Positions 54,887 to 64,000 of a DNA stretch of 64,000 bases are shown piece by piece; position 1 is the stretch's first letter; each line of letters opens with the position of its first letter. The stretch covers positions 45,458,869-45,522,868 of the forward strand of contig CAMTDV010000018.1 of NCBI GenBank assembly GCA_947069175.1. The letters are read 5' to 3'. The notes under the pieces are model-generated. The model did no database searches. It saw only the letters and a program-made list of their open reading frames with translations, and was not told the origin of the DNA. Both the position numbers and the translations under genes were made by a program. This DNA is from Scalesia atractyloides. Taxonomy: Eukaryota > Streptophyta > Magnoliopsida > Asterales > Asteraceae.

Positions 54887-57800
54887 TTAACATACCCGAC
54901 CAAAGAAGTTCTTGTACGGCTTCTTTCGTCTCTCTTGTTTCGGATCCGGCGTCTGATCAGTTGGCGGTGGTCTTTTAAAGTTACCCATTTTGATCGAACT
55001 TTGTCTTACCGCTTTTTCAATCTTTTCTTTGATCGCCTCACTTCTGGTTTCTTCTTTAAGAAATTCAACTCTTTCCAGATCCCTCCACTTCGTTTGCCAC
55101 ATTTTACCAGAATTTACTTCGCGTGCATAGCAAACGTTAATAACTTTCTGATACTGCATCACCTGTACCTTTTCTCTTTCTTCAAAAACAATCTTACTGT
55201 AGAAAAAGGCATTTTATATCTTTTCTTGAGCAGTTAACCAACCACATAGGATCTAGAATCCTTATCGTCCTCCACAAACCTCTCATACCCTGATGACCCA
55301 TCACTTCAACTCGTTCCTTAGAAATATCCAGATGATCTTCAAACTTTAACACAATCACTGCTTCTCAAGTAGCTGGATCAATCTGCCACACTTGAATAAA
55401 GGATAGAAGTTCTGTTCGATCGACATAAGTGGCGTATTCCTCATGGCTCTAGGACGTTTCATAATCAACGTTATGTCCCTTTCCCCTGTAACCTTGTTAA
55501 TCGTTATTCTTCGTCTCGGAATAAACGGCTTCCAGTGATTCCAACCTTTATCAGCTTCGTACTTAATCATCTTCCACAACAATTGATCAACTGGCTTCAT
55601 ATGATAAGTAACATTCACTGTTTGTACCAGCTCATCCATATCCCAATACGGCAATGTCTTCAAATCAGCAAGATATTTGAAGTATTGCACTCCAAATTCC
55701 CTTTTGATTGCATATACGTTGAGCTCTTTAAACCAAACCCAACTTAGTATATCTCCCAAAGAAACATCTTTACTTCTGGTGAAGAATGCTAGTGGACATC
55801 AAAACTTACGTTCACGAGGCATCTCCTTGAACCAGGACTTTTTCACTTCAGCTATCTCTTCTTTGGACGTTGGTTTAGGAATATTTCCTTCTCGTAGCTC
55901 TTCAGCAATTCTATCTTTCAACATATCTTCATTGAGCTGTCTGTACATCTCTTCAAAAGTAGGAAAACTTTCTGAATCCTGACCAATATACTTAGCTTTC
56001 TGTTCTGATTCATCATCTGAGGACCAATCTTCCACAATCACTCGATTATACTCATCGGCTTCAAACCTTCTTTCGTACTGATACTCTTTAGGTTCAAACG
56101 TGTTATCATTCATAACCTCTTCAAAATCAAACTCTAAGTTTTCAACTTCAACCTCAACCAACTTTGCAAGTTCCTTTGAGTAATTATGTACAAACTCACC
56201 TTCTTCAACATTATGTTCCAACATTAGTATCAAAGGTTTCGTAGGTACTGCAGTCATAGGCTTTGCAAAACGATCAACATCTAATAAATCAATATCATCT
56301 GAAGGCCCTTTTTGCCCTGACTCCCCCTGGCTTTTATCTTCCATCTTATTTGATTCATCGTTCATCAGATCAGAAAAATCAAATTCATCAGAAACTTTAG
56401 CTTCATTAATCTTTAAACCAGTACCACCCTGATCAAAATCATCATCACCTTGATCAAAATCATCATCATCATCATCTCCAACATTCCAATCCTCATATCC
56501 TTCTTCTTCAGCATCTTCATTTTTATCCTCCTTTTCGGCTTCATCATCGTCTTTTTCTTCAGTAACGACAGTAGGATCAAAAGGCTTGACAGATTCGTCA
56601 ACCTTTTGGATATCAGACTCAGAAGCTTTTGAAACATCTTCAGTAGGTTTCTCAGGAATATCAGAAGATTTTTCAGTAGAAGATTTAGGGGCTTCACCCT
56701 CAACCTGCTTTCCTTTACCACTCTCAGCCAATTCTTTCTCAGCACGTTCCTTGTCTTCTTGACGATCTAGACGATCATATTCTGCGTCAAAGTCAATATT
56801 CAGATTGTTAGATAACACCTTCTGTAATCTGATGAATCTTCGATCGTTCAAAGCTTGAATTTTCTTCAATTCTGCAATCTCTGTCTGTAGTTTTTCATTG
56901 GCGTCCTGCAGACTTTCTATCAATGCCTTGTAATATTCACGTTCATTCTCAAGCACCTTCACTTTATTATCAAGAATTTCTTTTTCGACTTCACTCTGAT
57001 TCATTTTCTTTACAAGCTCAGCCTTTTCTATCTCAATCTGTGCAACTTTGTCTTCTAAAACCTTCACACGTTTTTCTAACATCTCAACATTCGTCTCTGG
57101 GAAAAATTCATCCAAGTCTCCAAGACTGATTGGACCGTGTGGCATATCACCAAACATACTTCCCCTTGGTGTCTTTGGTGTTGAATCTTTCGGTGTTGCA
57201 GTTTTTGGTGTAGACTTCTTCGGTGTAGAACTTTCAGGAGCAGAAGTCTTTGGAGCACTAGGCGATTCAGCGAGCGGAACTTCAACAAATTCAGACACAG
57301 GAGGTTCTTGTGTAACTCCTTGCCTTTTAGCTTCATCATGAACGATAACAGGAGGTTCTTGTGGAGGAGGTTCTTGTGTGGCTCCTTTCTCCTGAGCACC
57401 AGAAGGTTCTTGTGTGGCTTCTGTGCTTTTCACTTTGCTCCTGTATCTTTTGCTCACAGCTTTCTGAGCTTTCTTAGCTTTTCGTTTTCCTTTTGTATGA
57501 GGTGACCCTGTAGTCTTCTTAGAAATTTCAATTGCTGGAGACTTTGTACGCTTTGAATTTTTCTTCGATCTTTCTTCATCAGATTGTTTTTCAGCATTTG
57601 GATCAAAATCTGCATCCAACTTCCTTTCTTTTTCTGCTCTAATTTCTGCTTCTGTCTTTTCTGGCTCCTTAACAGATTCTTCATTTTCGAAAGCAACAGA
57701 AATCACATATTCTTGAGTCATTTTCACCGTTTCTTGACTCTCAATAACAACTGCAGTGCTCGATCCAGCAACTGCTTCAACATTTCGCTTCTTTTTTGGC

Positions 57801-58747
57801 TTATCAGCTTCAGCCTTCACAAACCATTCACTCCTTGCCTTAGGTTTGAATTCCTTAAACCATTCTCGTTCAGCATTAAGTTCATTCTCATCGTCGCTAC
57901 CTTCTTTTCTCCATTTATTATCAGGTGGCGATACATACTCCGAGTCTTTAATTGCTCCGAATACTGGTTTGGCAATGGGAGCTGAAGCTTGCTTTTGGAA
58001 CTTAATAAGCTTCTTCACAGTCGTTTCGTCGAGATGAACTAGATAAAGAACGTCATTCGGATCTCGAGAAATGTTAGCATACTTCTCGTCAATCAACATC
58101 TGAATGAATCTTGGATAAAGACACAATCTCGAATCCTCCATATTCTTGGACATGTGAGTAAACACTAACTTCGAAACGTTGACCGGCCTCTTCAGAATAA
58201 GCGCCATTGCCATGCTAGCCAAATAATCATGTACAACATTCAAACCAGCTTTGCGATGGCTAAAAGTAAGAATCAACGCATGAATCAGAAGCTTGTAGGG
58301 GTTAGGCACTTCCCCTTTCTTCAGCGTTGGCTTATTTACGCTTCCTTTATTGCCCATGTGGAAAAAGCATCCGTGAACCATCTTCTCGTCTAGATGAATT
58401 TGATCATCTTCTTTATCTATGAGCTCCAAAATCCTTCGGATATCACCTTCGGTTACTGTGATCGGCTTTAGCTCATCACCAACTTGTACTGTAGAAGAAA
58501 TTGTCTTCTCATCAACGCTCAAGCTTGCTTTCATCCAGAAGTGAATAATATGCGAACGATATGATACGGTGCGCTCAGTAATTGCATGATGAATGTGACT
58601 ATCTTCGAGAAACTTCAAAATGCTGTCATATTCTTTCAGCGACAGACAAATAGACTTGTCAAGCGTAATGCATGTATTGTGAGTTTTGGAAAACTCAACT
58701 GAGATAACACGCGATGGAATCTGTGCCTGAAAAATACCGTAAAACAA
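54887..58747 (-). pseudogene. Very long third ORF of copia H, nearly intact
   Basis: From the ATG ending at 58747, 982 codons are open to 55799. After one TGA the same frame stays open to 55355, and further pieces in other frames run to 54887. The N-terminal 200 residues contain segments like ITVTEGDIRRILELIDKEDD, PNPYKLLIHALILTFSHRKA and CLYPRFIQMLIDE, a domain seen in many Asteraceae repeat proteins (from memory, moderate). Then come long Lys/Glu-rich and PKTATPKDSTPK-type repeats, a predicted coiled coil (about residues 545-640) and an acidic Asp-rich stretch. The tail has WVWFKELNVYAIKREFGVQY and PYWDMDELVQ. The place between pol and the 3' LTR is that of env-like ORFs in Sireviruses, but I see no signal peptide or membrane segment. 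Function unknown. Confidence 0.75.
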
Positions 58748-58789
58748 TTAGCACACTTTTCGAGAAAAAAATTACAAAAAAATTTCTAA

Positions 58790-59700
58790 CACTTTAATCA
58801 AGTTCGGGCGAACTTGATTAGGTGTTATAACATTCTGTTTTGATCAAGTTCGCCCGAACATGTGATAAACATGTTCATTATTTTCAAATGCAAGTTCGGG
58901 CGAACTTACAACAATTTTTATTATTCAATTATATCTAAGTTCGGCCGAACATGTATGAGACACATGTTTCACATTAAAGAACAAGTTCGAGCGAACTTAC
59001 GATTTAAACAAATCACTTTTCGTTGACATAAGTTCGGTCGAGCATGATTGAATCAAAACACTTTAATAGACAAGTTCGGTCGAACATGCTACTTGATCAT
59101 TTAGTCATGTTTTGGACAAGTCCGGTCGAACTTGACAACAAGTACGGCCGAACTTGTCGTCTTCTCCAAAAGACCAAACATGTTCAAACATTTAATCAGC
59201 CGTTTTTCTTCAATCAAAACAAGTTATACGGTCGATTTTAGGTGTAGATTCAGAATCTATGTTCAATTTTGTCCAACAACACCTAAATCTATCAGATTTT
59301 AAATTTTAGATTTGGTTTTGTTTGTTAATAGTTCAATTCATGGTTTAATCTCAATTCTATACCTCTTCCATTGTGATTGGTGTGCAAATCACCAAAAACA
59401 AACTTCAATTGGATAGAATAACAGTATACAAATGCCAATTTCGCTCTAAAGCTCTCTAAAAACTCAAGTTCGCTCAAGTGTTCTGATAACAGGTAAATGA
59501 GTTCGGCCGAACTTGAATGGTATTTATACCATGTCAAGTTCGGGCGAACTTGCTAAGCCCAACATGAGGGCCTAGAGAAGTTCGAGCGAACTTATCTTTT
59601 AAAACAACAAACAACCATCTGCAAGTTCGGTCGAACTTGCTGATTGTTAAATTGAATTGTTTAGCAAGTTCGGCCGAACTTGCTAAACCTCAAAATTTCA
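58790..59700 (-). repeat. Palindrome array of copia H
   Basis: About 14 copies of AAGTTCGNNCGAACTT (centres GG, GC, GA, GT; some with CATG ends such as GTTCGGCCGAACATG) are spread over 900 bases just upstream of ORF3. No gene in this stretch. Confidence 0.85.
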
Positions 59701-61092
59701 ACTTTTTCAAAATTTTCATTTTTAACCCTGAAATTTCCAACTTTTTACCAGTTATGAAAATCCACTCAGTTGACCAAGTCCAAGCTAATGACCTTGGTTA
59801 ACTGATTTGTCTGCCGAGTCCAAGTTAATGACCCCGGTTGACCCGTTATGAACAAACTGTTGATATTTTCAAAATCAAAGTTTCAAATTAATGAACTTTT
59901 TATCATTTTGACTTTTCAGATTTTAACAGATTAGCTCCCAGCCCGTTGTCAAAGAGATTCCCACCAGTTCTAGCACATTACCAGACTCCGAAGATCCGTT
60001 CTCCAACATTGGTTTGCTGAAAACAATGTAGAAATAAAATCTTTTTGAATTTTTGAAATTTTATGCTAAAACTCACCGAAAATCTTTTTGATTTTAATCT
60101 TTAAAGCTGAAATACAACAATAAGCAATGTAAACTATGTACATACATATTTACAGACATATTTTGTGAATTCATTTCTTATGATCATATCAGTTGATTGA
60201 GACATATCACCAGTACCGTTGACCTTTAGATGACTTTAAGTTTTAAACTTGTTTACCTAGATTGTCGATATGTTTGTCCATGTAAACTTTATCACATTTC
60301 TCAACTGTTTCAAGATATGTTATGGTATAATTCATGAAACTTGACTTATCTATGGTTTCCACTTCTTGAATATACTCCCGTATCCAGATTCCCTAGATTT
60401 CATCTTACAGGTGAATATAGCGTAATTGATATCTGTATCTGGGTTGTGCGAGACCTTGAGAGCTCAGGTTAGTACTACCGTACAGACAAAGAGATGAAGG
60501 CTCGTCTTTGAGGTGTGTTCCACTTAAGAAATCTTTTCAGCATTGCATATGATTATATCTTTCTATACTTTTCAATATTGCATGCAATTTGGAGGTTTAA
60601 AGCGAATGTATTATAGAAGTTCTAGGCCATTGCTTCCGCAAAATCAGAAGAACTTGTATAATACCCCAGATATCAACTATCTGTAAAGACCTCGTATCTC
60701 AGAATCAGGCAATCTTTCAAACGAAATTTCGGAGTACTAAGTCCATATATCCAAGATGTGTTAATCCACAAGATTAAGCAATTGTAAAATTTAGTTTATA
60801 TCTTGAAAACAATTTACGAAACGTGTTAAGCCTATCGACACATCCGCAGTAAGACTAGTTTATCACTTTTAAACTTTACATTTCTTTAGCATACTTTGAT
60901 AGTCCACTAATGTACTATCATTTACTTTTATGACACTGAATTCATTTTGTCTTTTTCAATGTTTTTGTAAATTTTTGAATTTTTATATGTTCTTGGATTT
61001 TAAAATTTTTGAATGTTTTTGTATTTTCTCTAACATTTCTCCCCCTTAAATCAAAAACATCTTTTTGGATTTTAGTTTTTTTTAATAAAATT
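59701..61092 (-). other. Conserved non-coding block of copia H
   Basis: 1.4 kb without a gene between RNase H and the palindrome array. Large parts (about 60040-60900) match copia I 35840-36560 in reverse. Near its start, on the minus strand, is a purine tract AAGGGGGAGAAA (about 61037-61048) downstream of pol. Confidence 0.8.
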
Positions 61093-61539
61093 CTAAACTA
61101 GAAAGATATTTACAAACCAATGTGGATCACGCAAACTCTCGTCCGATCCGTATTCAACCTCAGCTTCCGCACCTGTCAGCAAATTTTTCATACCATTAAT
61201 TCTCAGTAAGTATTTAAACCGTGATAGTGAAAATGGTTTGGTATAAAAATCAGCCTTTTGTTCATCGGTGTGGATTTTTTCTATTCGTACCAATTTCTTT
61301 TCGTAGCAATCACGAATGAAATGATAACGAATTTCAATGTGTTTTGTGCATGAGTGATGAACCAGATTTTTAGTTATATCGATGGCTGCCTTGTTATCAA
61401 CATACAGCGGAGTTTCTAGAAATTGCAGACCATAGTCTCTCATCTGTTGTTGAATCCATAGAATCTGTGAACAACTGCTGGAGGCCGAGATATACTCAGC
61501 TTCACAGGTAAAGAGAGCGACCGTAGTCTGTTTCTTACA
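61093..61539 (-). pseudogene. RNase H of copia H
   Basis: In frame with RT after a TAG (MVTW-stop-CKKQTTVALFTCEAEYIS, Gln or Ser expected). It has the usual CEAEY, YVDNKAAIDITKN and STKHIEIRYHFIRD-like segments and ends near FVNIFLV. It removes RNA from the hybrid during reverse transcription. The single stop blocks its synthesis as part of pol. Confidence 0.88.
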
Positions 61540-62919
61540 CTACCAGGTTACCATTCTTGTTCCGAAGAACTGGCATCCCGCTGTAGTTGATTTTGAGTTC
61601 AACTTATCTACACCAAAATCAGAATCAGCATAGCCTGTGAGGTCGAAATTGTCGTTCTTCGGGTACCACAAGCCGGTGCTTGGGCATCCTTTCAGATATC
61701 TGAAGATACGCTTCACGATCTGCATGTGTAAGATCCTCGGGCTTGACTGATATCTGGCACATAGGCAGGTTGGATACATAATATCTGGGCGCGATGCCGT
61801 CAGATACATCAGTGATCCAATCATCGATCTGTATAACGTCTCGTCAACTTTGGCTCTAGTCTCGTCAACGCAAATGCCATGATTTAGAGCAAGAGGCGTA
61901 GATAGAGGCTTCAAGCTTTCCATTCCAAACTTCTTCAACATGTCGTGAACATACTTAGTCTGGTGAATGAAAATACCATCCGGAAGCTGATCTACTTGCA
62001 AACCAAGAAAGAACTTCATTTCGCCCATCGAGGAAATTTCGAACATCTTTTTCATGATTCCCTCAAACTCTTTGTAGAGACTATCATTTGTAGATCCAAA
62101 GATGATGTCGTCAACGTAGATTTGACCTATAATCAGATGGCCATCAACTTCTCTGGTGAAAAGAGTACTATCCACAGTTCCTCTGATAAAGCCGATTCCG
62201 ACAAGATGTTGTGATAACGTCGCGTACCAAGCTCTCGGGGCTTGGTGTAGACCATAAAGAGCTTTATCCAGTAGGTACGCTTTCTTCTTGTTGAGTGGAT
62301 CGACAAACCCCTGTGGTTGTCCAACGTACACCTTCTCGTGTAATTTGCCATACAGAAAAGCCGATTTGACATCCAATTGATAGACCTTAAATCCTTTCCA
62401 TGATGCAAAAGCTAGAAAAATTCGAATAGATTCCAATCGAGCTACTGGTGCATAGACTTCCGTGTCTATCCCTTCCTGCTGATGAAATCCCTTGAAAACA
62501 AGCCTAGCTTTGTTACGAACAATAACTCCTCTATCATCACGTTTACACTTAAAGATCCATTTTGTATCAATCGCTTTCTGATTTTCTGGTAGGTTTTCAA
62601 GCTTCCACACACCCAACTTCTCAAACTGCAATAATTCTTCTTGCATTGCTTGTACCTTGTTTTCATCTGCTAAAGCTTCATTAACTGTCTTAGATTCAAT
62701 CTGAGAGATGAAACATGAATAGAAACAATAGTTCTGGGTTGTAGCAACGCATGTATAGAAACAACTGAGTGCTTTATTAATTCGCCCTCGAGTTCTAACA
62801 CCAGTTTGAAGTTCTCCAATAATATTTGTTGACGGATGATAAGAATATGACCGCGACAATTCTTCACTTGGAACATCTACTGAGTTTTGCTGATTCGTGA
62901 TGTTGAGATCAACAACCAA
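61540..62919 (-). pseudogene. Reverse transcriptase of copia H
   Basis: 459 open codons. Landmarks: KWIFKCKRDDRGVIVRNKAR, VFKGFHQQEGIDTEVYAPVA, YQLDVKSAFLYGKL, LYGLHQAPRAWY, the catalytic YVDDIIFGS, FFLGLQVDQ and SLMYLTASRPDIMY. The domain itself is unbroken, but frame changes upstream and a stop at its end separate it from integrase and RNase H. Confidence 0.92.
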
Positions 62920-63592
62920 TTCAATGTTTGGAGATCTTGACGAAGCTTCATTTCTGGTGTTCGGGACTGCAGATTGATTAGAAGACTTGTTATCTGCTCC
63001 ACTTCTTCATCTGAAGAAGATGATTCCCCATCAGCATCAAATGTTGGTGCTTCATCTGAATCAGAATCTTGATTCTGAGGTATACTGGGCTCCGTTGTTG
63101 TATTCACTGGTTCAGTAGTGGCATTTGTTGGAAGAGTAGTAGGTGTTGATAATGTTTCAGAAACATTTTTAGCTGGAACACTACTATTGTTTGAACTTGC
63201 CCCAGAAGAAGATGGATCCAACGTGGTTGATTAACCACAATTGGTCGAACAATTTGCTCTTGATTCGCTGACTGGTGAAGATAATATAACGCTGCAACTT
63301 CTTCATCAGTTGGTTCTTTGGGCAAGTTAAATGACTTCCAAAGGTCTTGATAGTTAAACAGCCACGCGTCACCTTTCCTTTGAATAGGATTTATGTAGTT
63401 GAAACAATCCACGTGCTGTGCTTCAATAACCTTTCGCAATGAAGGAACATATACTCTTCTCAACGGACTCGCATATCCGACAAAGAAACGTTCGAGAGAT
63501 TTAGCTCCGAATTTGCCATCTTGGTCTATTACGGTACATGGAGCACCGAATGGTTCTAAGAACTTCAAATTTGGCTTCCGTCGGTTTACCAT
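62920..63592 (-). pseudogene. Integrase C-terminal part and linker of copia H
   Basis: 63592-63104 encodes VNRRKPNLKFLEPFGAPCTV and FGAKSLERFFVGYA, the usual copia region after the integrase core. A frame change near 63220 leads to the Ser/Thr/Glu-rich linker (SDSDEAPTFDADGESSSSDE) and another near 62900 leads to RT. Confidence 0.8.
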
Positions 63593-64000
63593 CTCAAAAA
63601 CACGTTTTCTTTGTTGGTTTGACAGTGAGAACCCTGTTTAGCGTGTAGCAAGCCGCAACAACTGCTTCACTCCAGAAGCTGATAGGAAGTTTAGAATCTG
63701 CAAGCATGGTTCTCGCAGTTTCAATCAAAGTTCGGTTCTTCCATTCAGCAACTCCATTTTGCTGTGGAGTATAGGGAGCACTAAACTCGTGCAGAATCCC
63801 TTTTGCGTTGCAGAATTCCTTCATTTTGTTATTCTTAAACTCTGTGCCATTGTCACTTCTAATGCGTCTGACCGGCAGATGATAAATGTTCTCGAGTTTC
63901 TTGAATAGAATAACCAAGTTCTCGAACGTTTCGTCTTCTGATTCTTGAAAGAATACCCACGAATATCTCGAATAGTCATCTGTCACAACCAAGCAATATA
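63593..64000 (-). pseudogene. Integrase core of copia H (runs off the window)
   Basis: It encodes VVTDDYSRYSWVFF (first catalytic Asp), RRIRSDNGTEFKN (second Asp) and PQQNGVAEWKNRTLIETART (Glu). Trp replaces the Arg normally found in NGVAERKNRTL, explicable by CGG to TGG. A frame change at about 63600 follows KPTKKT. Confidence 0.88.

Larger units (their letters stand above)
54422..64000 (-). mobile_element. Copia H: Sirevirus-like element, 3' part in window
   Basis: On the minus strand, from the right edge: integrase core, a linker, RT, RNase H, a non-coding block, a palindrome array, a very long third ORF, polypurine tract and 3' LTR. Gag, protease and the 5' LTR lie right of the window. 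Pol order (integrase before RT) defines Ty1/copia; the extra ORF, multiple non-coding motifs and purine tracts fit Sirevirus. Confidence 0.92.

Noticed and set aside
58796..59690. Heat-shock elements
   Set aside because: The TTC and GAA parts are four bases apart (TTCGNNCGAA), whereas heat-shock elements need a two-base gap.

Overview
The window is plant nuclear DNA made almost entirely of transposable elements. No intact host gene, rRNA, functional tRNA or CRISPR array was found. Ty1/copia elements of Sirevirus type, Ty3/gypsy chromovirus-type elements primed by initiator-Met tRNA, a hAT transposon and a Helitron carrying intron-bearing gene pieces all point to a flowering plant. The style of the gag proteins and of the extra copia ORF resembles Asteraceae repeats; that family assignment is from memory and is moderate at best.

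Left part (1-41480) reads as one nest of insertions seen from its right side. From the inside outwards: F, a gag-only gypsy-type element (1-9150, plus strand), sits in the gag of copia E (9151-12186, minus). E sits in the RNase H of copia D (12187-16344, plus), and D sits in the gag of gypsy C (16345-20211, minus). C sits in LTR B (plus strand, in pieces up to 39464), and B sits in the reverse transcriptase of gypsy A (39465 to about 41480, minus). The left halves of all these elements must lie to the left of the window. LTR B was also hit by a Helitron (21200-29625), by copia I (30720-37822, duplication AATTC) and by a solo LTR J (37843-39128). The Helitron carries a broken DAHP synthase fragment and was itself hit by a hAT element (25557-28789, 8-bp duplication GTCTCAAT).

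Right part (41480-64000): gypsy G1 is a remnant of a Tekay/Del-like chromovirus, carrying a solo LTR of the copia D family (43512-44127, duplication CGTGT). A second, nearly full-length relative, G2, is inserted into it (from 44466). G2 has a 4-kb LTR, an extra ORF before gag, a likely intron in gag, then protease, RT, RNase H, integrase and chromodomain, all damaged. Its 3' LTR is interrupted by copia H (54422 to the window end, minus), a Sirevirus-like element with a very long third ORF between pol and the 3' LTR.

The most unusual signals are non-coding. (1) Each LTR of element F holds five tRNA-like modules with A-box and B-box sequences, one followed by a run of eight T. (2) A stem-loop of about 60 nt occurs three times inside F and once in the LTR of gypsy C. 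Its loop is almost invariant while its stems differ but stay paired, including a compensatory change. (3) The copia elements carry more than 35 copies of a palindrome around AAGTTCGGCCGAACTT in their LTRs, leaders and post-pol region. All alignments were done by eye.
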